A stretch of DNA of 29,442 nucleotides from Dissophora ornata (lineage: Eukaryota; Mortierellomycota; Mortierellomycetes; Mortierellales; Mortierellaceae): contig MU616965.1 in assembly GCA_025201705.1 (NCBI GenBank), forward strand, positions 1 through 29,442, given 5' to 3'. The position numbers and the translations under genes are program-made. Below are positions 20,481 to 29,442 of this stretch, one piece after another. Under the pieces are notes generated by a model. It did no database searches and had not been told where the DNA came from. It saw only the letters and a list, made by a program, of their open reading frames with translations. Position 1 is the stretch's first letter, and every line of letters begins with the position of its first letter.

Positions 20481-21960
20481 TTACTGTTCCTTGACGTTGT
20501 AGGTCCAGGTAACCTGGCCGTCGTGGGCAACACCCCAGCGCTGGTACAAGTTCTTAGCGCGAACATAGGGCGTCAAGCGAGCATACTGCTCCCTCAACTC
20601 CTGGGCAACCTCATCACGCTCCGCAGAGTTATTTCCGTTGATATCCTTGATCCAGGCGCGGGTGGCACTGTCGAACTTGTCCTCGAGGCCGTGGCGCTCA
20701 GTAAGCAACTCCTCCTTCTTGGCCAAGTCCTTCATGGGGGCATCCTCTCCAGGGACGGCGGGGACGTACTCGTACTTCCAGTCATCGAGGCCATCGTAGT
20801 GCGTGATGGGGAGACGCTCGCGGGGAATGACCTTGTGCAACTCGGCGTTGTTACGGCTGAAGACGAACTTGGTAGCGACAACGGGGTCGAGGAGGGGCTG
20901 GATCAACTTCCAGAGACCCCAGAAAACGAAAGGAGCACGATGAACGACGCAGACTCCGAGGGTCTCGGGATAGTAGGACTCGAAGCACTGGACGAACAGG
21001 CGGACGAAGCCCCAGTCCATGTTGTCGAGACCAAAGTTGGAGAGATCAAAGATGACAATGACGGTCTCGGCACCCTGAGGAAGAACCATGCGTCCACACT
21101 CCATAGTCTACTCAATTCAAATGAGAAATGGTCGTTAGGAGTTTGCACTGCTTCTTTGGCGCCAGAAATAATGAAAGACGTGAGGCCTGCCAAGAACTTA
21201 CGTAGAGAGTGAAGCGATGGATGGTCTCTGCGGGCTGGTCAGCCTTGTGGTGAAAACGAGTGTTAACGATAGACATGGGGCGGTCAAGGGGATCAGCACC
21301 ACGAAGGTAGCCCTTTCCAAGGCGCATCTGCTCGATGAACTTGGGGTACTTCTGGTCCAGCTCAACGTCTGAGAGCTCGACGAGCTCATCGAGGCGTTCG
21401 ACAATGCGCCACTTCAAAGCGTTCAAGAACATCTTCATGGCATCGTCCAAGTTCCACTTGCGAGCGCGGATGAACTATGGAGTTTCCAATCGTCGTTTGT
21501 TGGAGCGTTCGGCGAAGTAGTTGAGGAGAAAATCGTTAGAAAGGGAATACACGAGCGAAAACTTTAATTCGAACGTCGCAAAAAATTCACCCGCGCTCCG
21601 ATCCATTACCTTGAGGATAATCAAGTCGGGATGGTCCATCATGGTCAACTTCCAGAAGGTCTTATAAAGTTCAGCACCAGTGAAGCGGGGGGCAGGAGCC
21701 TCTTTGGCAGCAGCCTCGGGGGCAGCGGCCTTTCCACGGCTGAACCAGCCAGACTTCTTCTCGGTCGAGGGGGTGGCAGGGGTATCATCATCGCGACTCT
21801 GGCCCTTGAAAGACGAGGGGGCGGTCTGGTCGAATTCGGTTTTGCCATCGAAGATATCGTAGAGGCGGACCCAGAACTGCTGGAGCTTCTCGGTCTGCTC
21901 AGGGGTCAAGTGGCCGAGGCGACCGTCGGTGATAACAACAGGCTGGACGTAGGTAGACAT
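20481..21960 (-). CDS. CRAL-TRIO (Sec14-like) lipid-binding protein
   Basis: Sec14-like proteins carry or present phosphoinositides and other lipids between membranes. Exons 21610-21960, 21202-21474 and 20481-21107 join in phase 0 throughout to 416 aa. Residues 1-45 are a variable N-terminus beginning MSTYVQPVV. A Ser/Ala/Pro-rich linker spans about 46-95. The CRAL-TRIO N-terminal helical domain follows (DLIILKFIRARKWNLDDAMK near 112-130, ending LKWR). The lipid-binding domain covers about 160-320, with VIVIFDLSNFGLDN, then ESYYPETLGVCVVHRAPFVF and KLIQPLLDPVVATK, as is usual for the fold. The C-terminal 100 residues are charged and probably helical. There is no membrane segment or GOLD domain. 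The substrate is not predictable from the sequence. The start is fixed by the first ATG of an open exon with a clean leader. Confidence 0.93.
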
Positions 21961-24289
21961 GATGATTTGTTTTTTTTTGTGGAGAAATGGATCTGAATTA
22001 GGAAAAGGAGTCGGGTATATTTGCAACGAGACGTTTAAAAGGAATGGAGAGATGTGGGGCGTGAGTTGTAATTTGGAAAGGGGTGTGAGGGGAGAGAGAG
22101 GATACGGCTGTAAAAGTGAAGAAAGACTTGAAAGAAAAAAGAGATGAAAGGCAAGGCGAGGAGCGACCTTTTTATGTGTGGAGGGTGGATGAACGAATAC
22201 TTTGTGGAATACACAGATGAATCTTTTGGCGCAACCTTGTTAGATATTCGATAGTATTGAATTGAACTTTCTCCTGCACTTTACTTTACACCTCCCCGCG
22301 CTCTTTGCATCCAAACTGCTGGCTTCGACCTGAAGAGTAAACGCTGCTTTAGTGGACACTTCCTCGGCGCGTTTGAAATGTTTGTCATCAACCATTGAAG
22401 TATTTACTTCAAAGTGAACATCGACACTAAAGCCCATCATCCTCACACCATACCATCATAGCCCTGGGAGCAGAGCTGACACTGCTAATGGGTCCATTAA
22501 TGGCGAGGGCAGGGACGAAGCTCTTCTTCGCGAGCACATTATCGACTTCTAATCACTACTACATCCCCTTACCCCTACGCATCTATATTCAAAGTAACTG
22601 GATTCTATCCATCGCAGTGGCGCTTTCAATGGCGTCAGGCACATTTCTACCCACGTTGCGGTGCACATCTTTCGGTCTTCAGTTGGCCCTTTCATTTCAC
22701 TTCACACCCATATGCTCGCTTAATGTCTCTCAGCTGTTTATGGTGGCAAGAGCATGAATGGACGAACACAACAGGGCGTTAATGCGCATCAGAGTGCTGC
22801 GTGCATCGTGTACTTTTGGCACTTTTGGCGATAAACGCATTTCAAAGTGCGACGCCTTGTTCCCCACATTGATCCCTCCAAGTGCATGTGTGTTGTTGTG
22901 GCGGGCTGGTGATTTTTCGCTTCTTCATTCCCACAATGGCTCTTGTTATTTTGACTGCTCTGTGTTCTGTGGACGGTCCGCTCCACATACGCACATACAA
23001 CCACTAGATTACACGAAGAGTTCCAACCCATATGCTAGTGTCCGGCCTTCTGAGTATTTGTAGAAATCAATGCGCTCCCCACATGTCATGGCGGCATGAG
23101 CCCCTCCCTCCAACGAAACCAGTGAGCCAAAAAAAAAAAATACACCTCATAGTTCGCTCCTGTTTACAATATCCGCGCTTAGTCTGCAACACTCCACGCC
23201 ATGTAGTTGCTCAAGCCGTCGACTGATTTACACTTGCTGTTATCGTTGCCACAAACCAACATCAACTCCATCCTTCGTCTCCTTAAGAATGCGCGATCGC
23301 GCGCGTGGACTACAAAAATGATCGAAATTAGCCCTCCTTACTCGCAATAATAATGCCAGGAAACGCAACATGCCACACCCCTGCATCCTCTCATTTTTCT
23401 GCAGTCCAAATGAGCTCTGATCTAAGCCTATTCCATCCACGGACGTGCACTTTACATCAATGTTTGTGTGTGTACAGTGTCGAAAAATTAGCCCAATTAG
23501 CAGGATGCACATGTCTTTCTATGCTCTGCAAAGACAAAAGCAGAAAGAAAATACTGACTAAAACAAAATCCCAAAAATGGATGCACCAACAAAATCCGCG
23601 AGATGAGAGTGCCCAATAGCAGAAACGCCTACCTGTTCTTTCTCTTTTCTCTTTGTGCAACACGCAAGATGACAGACGAAACGTGCCGAGAGGGAAGGGA
23701 AATAAATGCAAAGTTCGCTGCACGATTTTTCAGCTGTCTAAAAAAAATCTGCTACATGTGCAAGTGAGTGAGTGGTCCATCGGATATTATGCATGCTATC
23801 GATCATCGCCGTCCCCCCTTGCTCTATGTTTGTTGGGTGTTTTGCATACAACTGGCTGTGCGTTTAGAAAGCTTTTTTTTTTTAATAACAAGGTGAGCAG
23901 ACATGGATCTCGCAGCCAACAAGCCTTCTCATATGACCACGGCTGGCAAAGCCCTGCCTCGGCTCACTCCACAAAATTTCTCAACCGGGGTAAAGCACAG
24001 GCAAAAGTAAGCATAAGATAGAGTGCCGAACCGAGGGCTCTCTCGCATCACTCGAGCCGCGAACCTTGCACACCGCCCGTACGACCAAGGGAGCAGCAAG
24101 CGAGTGAGTGTTGTCAGACACTGGCGCTCTGCTCTCACTCCTGCGAACATTGTCGAGTTTCAGGGTGTGGGCCATGGTCCATGGGATGGGAGCAAACGAG
24201 CTGATTTGAGATTATTCTACGATAACGCCCATTCGATCTGTAACTGGAGAGGTCCAAGACTCCAAGTGGTCTGATGTAGAGCGCGCTAA

Positions 24290-24305
24290 TTGTACAAGTG
24301 TACAA
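24290..24305. repeat. Short inverted repeat TTGTACA-AG-TGTACAA
   Basis: Perfect 7-bp arms around a 2-nt spacer in the long gene-free region. It could be a protein-binding palindrome or chance; no neighbouring gene start makes a regulatory role likely. Confidence 0.6.
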
Positions 24306-25217
24306 AAAAGAAAAGTTCGTTAGATTATGTGCCAGTACGCCAGAGTCGCCGTACTTTTGAGGTTGCAGAGACACATGCAAACCACCGTTGTCTAGAACAT
24401 CGTTCTGGTGCCGTTCGTGCGCGGTCGGGACCTTTCGCGGTTCCCCCTCTGTCGGTGGGATAAAGTACAAGTGTCCCATTTTCGTTTTTTAGGAAAGTAC
24501 AACAGTTTGGATACACCATCCACATGTCCTCATGACCAAGCAGGAGACACAGTATTATACAGGATATAACAATGTGCAGCATCCAATGCGGCAACACAGC
24601 CCGACTCTGATATCTTTCCCTCTGCCTTAATTAAAACTGCGTAAGCAGAGGAAAAACTCCATGTGAACAACACCTCCATTGCCTATCCTTAAAGAGACAC
24701 TCACGAGTATTACTGGGGTTCCGGAGTTCATTAAACCGTAAAGTGTTGCCCAATCGCATGTAGATTTGTCTTCCATCGATTCATACATGAACTCCTAACT
24801 CGCAAGTCGGTGAATAAAGCGCGCTCCATTACATCAAAGACTAACAATCCCCACTTGGCACAAGTGCAAAGGAAGCACAGGTCGCGTGGTGATGAAGGGT
24901 CATTATTCATCCTCGATGTACGACATGGCTGGCGCACAGCAATGCGAGCCGCAGGATGCTTTTTTCTTCATTTTTCGTTGCATGGGTAATCAAACCCAAA
25001 CATGTTTTCATCAGTCTCTCTGAGCCTACATCAAATCGGCGAATTTGCGTGTGGAGGATGTTGACTACAGACGCGTTCTCGCGACTGACTCTGTTTTATT
25101 CAGTTTTGATTTGCGAGGACATGATCTCCCTGTCACTTTGAGAAGAACATGAACAAAAAAAAATATATATGTTCGAAGGTGGCGGTGGCTATTGTACACC
25201 CCATGTTCATACATGGT

Positions 25218-25223
25218 TTTATT
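25218..25223 (-). terminator. Candidate polyadenylation signal of UCH37
   Basis: AATAAA on the minus strand, about 35 nt past the UCH37 stop codon, just beyond a T-run at 25243-25258. Spacing fits a polyadenylation signal. Confidence 0.5.
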
Positions 25224-25256
25224 AAAGCACAAGTGCGGATTCCTTTTTTTTTTTTT

Positions 25257-26799
25257 TTAGTCATCATACATGTCCATATCCTCACTTGCTAGTCCTCCTC
25301 CACCCGCGGCCGCTGCTGCTGCTGCTGCCTTGCGCTGCCTTGCGCTCTCCAACTCAGCCTTAGCTCTCGTCCTGCCTTCCTCTACCAAACCCTCCAATTT
25401 GCCCTCCTGGGCAAGCCCTTTCAAGAGCTCGTAAATCAGTGGCACGAAATTATGTCTCCTCAGCTTATTCTCCCTCTGTTGCTTTAACCTCTTCTCCTCT
25501 TCCTTTGTAATGTCCTGCTTCAAATTCTCTATCTCTCCCTTGAGCCAACTACCAGCCTCAGGTCCTTCCTTCTCCTGCAACGTTGTCAATTGTGCCTCGT
25601 ACGACTTTTGTTTTTCTTCATAGACCTTGATCCGATCATCCACTACCGCCATCAGATTGAACCGGATCTCGCCACCAGCGTATTGAGCCATACGGGCCTG
25701 GATAATGGGCCCGACTTTGTCGAGCCATGAATCTCCTGGACAAGGGCCATGATTGCGAGGACCTTCCTGCAGACCATCCAGTTCATACAGGTTTCCGTTA
25801 ACCGGGGTGTAGGCGATAAAGTGAAAGAGGTCTTCCTTTTCCTTGGAGCTGGGATCATGCATCTCGTTAACGAATGGGTCGGAGCGTGAAAACGAGTTGT
25901 GGACAGAGCGGACCAAGTCCGAGTTGGAGATGGCGTGTCCCTTCAGCTACAAATGTGATAAGCCATGAATGATTAGAATGTATCTCCTGTATGCACTCTC
26001 CAGGTACGGGTGCCTCTTGTTGCATTACCTCGGCTGGGAAATCCGATACGAAGGATTTAAAGTTGGTCAGCTCCTCTCCAAGATCGATGGTTGGCGAATT
26101 GAGAAGGATCGACAGAATAGCCTGTGTTGCACATGCATTCGTGATGACCTAGATGTTCACGTTTTCCAAAGAAGGGTTTTAGATGCTATACCCACATAAC
26201 AAATACTCCATGTATCTCTTGTCGGGGTCGCCATCGGGGAAACGAAAAAAACAAATACCAAAGGGTCAAAAACGTGCTATACCTGTTGTGCAAAGAAGAC
26301 ATCCTGGTTTTCATATTCAATTGGTGCTGTTGATCCAAGTGCTGCAGCTGGATCGCGGCCCTCCCATTTGAACAAGAAGATCAATCCGTGAACAGGTCTA
26401 TCATCCGCAAAATTAAGGCAGAAGAAAGAGATGCAAGTTCGTTTGGCGTTAATCGATAGTATCCTTTGAACCAAGCCTTCCATGACTCCTAATGGCCGTT
26501 CCTGACTATATTTTACGTGTCCTTACTTCAGATCCTCCAGAGTCTCCCTGTCGATAGAATAAATCTCCTCAACCTGCACACCATTGACGCCAATTCCTTT
26601 GATTAGTCCAGTGAAAACGCCTATCGAAGCAGAAAGAGACAGAGAATGGATTATTAAACAACGCCCTGTGTGCGTCGAGTTTACACTGACAAGTACAAAT
26701 TCATATCTCGGATGAATTTTTTTTTTGGCTTAGCTTGGCCGTGTTGTATTTACCAGGGTCACTCTCGATGAGACACCAGTTTCCTGTATCCTCTGACAT
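25257..26799 (-). CDS. Ubiquitin C-terminal hydrolase, UCH37/UCHL5 type
   Basis: A cysteine deubiquitinase that in other eukaryotes binds the 26S proteasome through Rpn13 and trims ubiquitin chains. Exons 26754-26799, 26527-26620, 26283-26397, 26029-26148 and 25257-25946 give 354 aa. The UCH domain opens [18 protein letters not shown]. The catalytic set is complete: oxyanion Gln85 (FFAQQ), Cys91 (NACATQA), His167 (FHFIAY) and Asp182 (YELDGL), each offset by the same small number from the human enzyme. A charged coiled coil spans about 210-280, followed by a UCH37-type C-terminal domain ([19 protein letters not shown]). The protein ends with an Ala run, four Gly and the acidic tail SEDMDMYDD. 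The C-terminal domain separates it from the short UCHL1/UCHL3/Yuh1 type. Budding yeast lacks this gene; fission yeast has it as Uch2. The start begins MSEDTGNWC. Confidence 0.95.
25313..25330 (-). repeat. Trinucleotide repeat encoding poly-Ala in UCH37
   Basis: A GCT/GCC (plus-strand) triplet run inside the last UCH37 exon, read on the minus strand as an alanine tract next to four glycines. It is a coding microsatellite in a disordered tail. Confidence 0.8.
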
Positions 26800-27114
26800 T
26801 GCTATTGATGTTGATGTTCGTTTATGTTTGTTTGAACGAATGAAGGAAAGAGATTTGCATTCGATTACGAACGCCTTTTTTTTTTTTGTAGGCGTGTGCA
26901 CAATTTCGTGGTAATCGTATGACACGCACTGCCCTTAAGAGAAACGCGTCGCGTTTCAGATTTTGCAGCATGCGTTTTTCGGCGGGTCGTAACAACTTGG
27001 ATTTTTCTTTTTTTTTTTAGTTATTATGCGAATGGATTCCGAGGCAAATGCTTCTATTCTATGTGTGTGTACTATATTTAATATATGGCGTTTTTATATT
27101 GTAGATCCTGAAAT
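26800..27114. promoter_or_regulatory. Spacer: UCH37 promoter and OPT 3' region
   Basis: These 315 nt hold the promoter and leader of the UCH37 gene and the 3' untranslated region of the transporter; both genes are on the minus strand. T-runs occur at 26875-26889 and 27007-27018. No coding sequence is supported. Confidence 0.5.
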
Positions 27115-29195
27115 CTACAACAACTCGCCAAAATAGTTGCCACCACCAAGAGGGCAGTGATCATAGACGCCATCCTCAGGATTACCCCACCAGTAAGCCA
27201 TCTCACCATTCCAAGACTGAATACAGAAGAAGATGATCAGACCGCAGATAGCGACTCCAGTATCCAAAGCAGCAGAGGTCAGATAGTTGTAACGAGCCCA
27301 CCAATCATAACGGTAACGTCTGAGCACAAAGGCAAAGATGAAACCGAGGAAGAGACCGTTGGTGTAGAAGTAAGGCAGAGCTGGAGGCATGTTGGAGGTT
27401 GCAGCCAACAACACGGGCCAATGGACGTACTTCAACCAAAGGATGTCGGGGAATTTGCGGGAAGCATACCAGAATGGGATTGGCAAGAAGGCTCCGACGA
27501 GGAATCCCCACTGGACGGTCGCGTAAAGAGCACCGTCGAGGTTGCCAAAGACACGGGCAGGTCCAATAGCACCCCAAATGATCGAGGCAGAGTAGAATGT
27601 GTTGGTGGAACGGCAGGTGAACGGGTAACCCTTGGGGGTGCAGATGTCAGGACGAGATTTGATCAACCAGGTGGCGGTTGCCAAGTTGATGACACCACTG
27701 ATTAAGGTCGAGACGATCTGGGCCATGAACATAACACGGGGAGGGATCTTCATGTAATGTCCAAGCTTCAAATCGGCAGTGAAGGTCAAGGCTTGGACGT
27801 TGACAATGTAACCGTAGGTCTTGAAGGTGACGTTGGCGATGGCGTGACCAGGCAGCATGTAACCGATAACGTACTCAGTGACAATGTTCAAACCGGGCTG
27901 TTGGTTGGTCACAGCCTGGACGATACCGACAGGGAGGACAAAGAACATGGCGATGGCCATGGCCAAGAGGACAGCCCACCAAGGCATGTAATCCCAGACG
28001 ATACAGGTGAACAAGCTGAAGCCCAGAGAGAGGACAAAGAGGATAAGGTACCACCAGTCAGGAACCTCGGGGTAGACACGCATCAAGCGAGAGTGGATAT
28101 CCTCGTTTTCGGCACGGGCAGACTTCCAGCGGGCAACCATCTCCTCGCCGTTGTAAAGAATAACGTGAACAACAGTGGCCATGAGACCAGCGAAACCAAC
28201 ACCATAGGTCAGAGCAAAGAATGAGTCCAAGCGGACTGGGCCATAAGCCAGATACTTTTGCTCATCGAGAATGTTGTTGGTCAGGATCATGCTCTTGTTG
28301 TAAGGGTCTCCGTTATTGAGGTACAAACTGGCAGAAAGGATTGGGAAGTTCTGGGAGTTCCAAAGGTTGCTGTAGTAGGCCCAGGGAACCATGACCCAGA
28401 CAACAATCATGAATCCAACGAGGATGTTAACTTGGGCGAACCAAGGTGTAACCAGGGGCTGGATATAGTAGGACGCGGCGGCCCAATCGAGGGCAATGGT
28501 TCCGATTCCGAGACCGTTCGAACCGGTCAACTGCGAGAGGATGACGTTGTCAGGGTTGATCCAGCAGATCCAGGAGATGAAACCGATGGTAGGGAAGATG
28601 AATCCAGGGATCCAGTAGTAGATGAAGGAACCCAAAGTGACCAGCATGAAGTATCTCATTCTGGTCATACGTCCATTGTCCGAGGGAGAGTTGCTAGAAG
28701 CGTGCAGGGAACGGAAGAGCGAGGCCGTGACCAGGGTCGATGGCCAGATCATGTGTGCAGGGCGAATAAGGAACTTTCGCAGAGCACCAGCAACGGCGAA
28801 ACCAGTGACTTGGGTGGTGAAGACCAAGAGCAAACCAGCAATGAAGGGTTTCTCGGCATTGTAATACAACTTTTGAAGGATAACAATATCGACGGCGTAG
28901 GCAGTGTTGGTGTTGACAGCGGCCATGGTTCCGATCAAGATGTGCTCCTTGACAGAGAAAGGGCCAGGGTTGAGAGAGAATTTCCAACCAAGGAAGTTCA
29001 CCTCATCGGTAGGAAGGACCCTAGCCATCATGTGGCCAAGAGGAAGGGACATCAAGGCGACGACAGAGTAACCGATCGAGATCTGGGTTTGTCGGAGATA
29101 GAAGAACTGGTTGACAAAGGAGATGGCAGCAGTGAAGAGAAGACCCAGGACCCACATGCGGAAGGTGTTGCATGGCATAGAGGGGTCATCCGAGT
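27115..29195 (-). CDS. OPT-family oligopeptide transporter, 5' end outside window
   Basis: A proton-coupled importer of short peptides or related molecules at the plasma membrane, of the OPT superfamily (yeast Opt1/Opt2, fission yeast Isp4). One long exon encodes at least 693 residues with many membrane segments. It starts at a good acceptor (29196-29197) just before DSDDPSMPCNTFRMW, the usual entry into the OPT core. The signatures NPGPFSVKEHILIGTMAAVN and KLGHYMKIPPRVMF are family hallmarks, and WWAVLLAMAIAMFFVLPVG is a typical late helix. The protein ends DGVYDHCPLGGGNYFGELL. The 5' exon or exons, expected to encode a short cytosolic N-terminus, must lie in the last 247 nt or beyond the window; I could not place a donor with the needed phase. 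The antisense strand holds long open frames, an effect of codon bias. Substrate unknown. Confidence 0.95.
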
Positions 29196-29442
29196 CTATG
29201 CAAGCGATGAGACAAAGAAATGTGGGTGGATGGACGGTTAGTCAAAGAGCATACAGTTGATGATTTGTTGACGATAAACAAAGAAAAGAGTAGCATGCTC
29301 GAGCTCAACACATAAATGCGGCTCCACACGACGGTGACGAGGGAATGATATCGGTGAGCGTGTGGGGGAGGGGGGAGGACTGGGGCTGTGGTCGAGGATG
29401 CAGACTGGGGCACATGGTGAGCGAGAATTTTGATAGCGGTGG

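Larger units (their letters stand above)
21961..25256. other. Long gene-free region
   Basis: About 3.3 kb between the start of the CRAL-TRIO gene and the end of the UCH37 gene, both on the minus strand. The left 300-500 nt should include the CRAL-TRIO promoter, with a purine-rich leader at about 22060-22160. The remainder has only short open frames on both strands, no family signature, no convincing exon pairs, and no tRNA, rRNA or transposon ends that I can recognise. A small inverted repeat lies at 24290-24305. Confidence 0.5.

Noticed and set aside
20319..21212. A 297-codon plus-strand frame opposite the CRAL-TRIO gene
   Set aside because: It is the antisense shadow of exon 3 of that gene and crosses its intron. 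The translation shows only codon-bias patterns.
24069..24080. The 12-mer CACACCGCCCGT, as in the 3' end of small-subunit rRNA
   Set aside because: The flanking bases do not match rRNA on either side, so this is most likely chance.
28258..29241. A 327-codon plus-strand frame opposite the OPT transporter
   Set aside because: It is antisense to a clear transporter exon. Its Asp/Gly/Val-rich, low-hydrophobicity content is what codon bias of the sense gene produces, and no family is recognised.

Overview
The window looks like nuclear DNA of a filamentous, early-diverging fungus. My best guess is Mucoromycota in the broad sense, close to Mortierella, but this rests on general character and not on a marker gene. 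The grounds are dense short GT-AG introns, mostly about 90-150 nt, in a compact eukaryotic layout; fungal-type cytochromes P450 and an OPT peptide transporter; retention of a UCH37-type deubiquitinase that budding yeast lacks; and many poly-T/poly-A and pyrimidine tracts between genes. I see no bacterial operons, mobile elements, CRISPR arrays, or tRNA or rRNA genes.

Ten protein genes can be built by joining exons with matching phases. From left to right they are: cytosolic-type arginyl-tRNA synthetase (minus, 4 exons, 668 aa); nascent polypeptide-associated complex alpha subunit (minus, 3 exons, 178 aa); an RRM plus R3H RNA-binding protein of the Pin4/Cip type (plus, 4 exons, 562 aa); two tandem paralogous P450s (plus, 4 exons each, 559 and 534 aa); the SUMO E1 catalytic subunit UBA2 (minus, 10 exons, 643 aa); an ACOT13-like hotdog thioesterase ending in the peroxisomal signal SKL (plus, 2 exons, 162 aa); a CRAL-TRIO/Sec14-like lipid-transfer protein (minus, 3 exons, 416 aa); a UCH37/UCHL5-type deubiquitinase (minus, 5 exons, 354 aa); and an OPT-family oligopeptide transporter whose 5' end leaves the window (minus, at least 693 aa).

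The first three genes and UBA2 are housekeeping functions in translation, nascent-chain handling, RNA control and SUMO activation. The P450 pair is the most accessory-looking part. The two genes share all three intron positions and phases, an unusual helix I in which histidine replaces the usual acid, and an extended charged segment between helices J and K. They are most simply read as a local duplication within a lineage-specific P450 family of unknown substrate. Thioesterase, CRAL-TRIO protein and P450s all act on lipids or hydrophobic compounds, but nothing shows that they form one pathway.

Long stretches without genes are 1-1149, 5096-5989, 8552-10583, 12653-13765 and especially 21961-25256. 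They hold simple repeats, pyrimidine-rich leaders and a few inverted repeats, with no coding region I can support. I found no clearly new multi-gene system. The best leads are the P450 pair and the peroxisome-tagged thioesterase.
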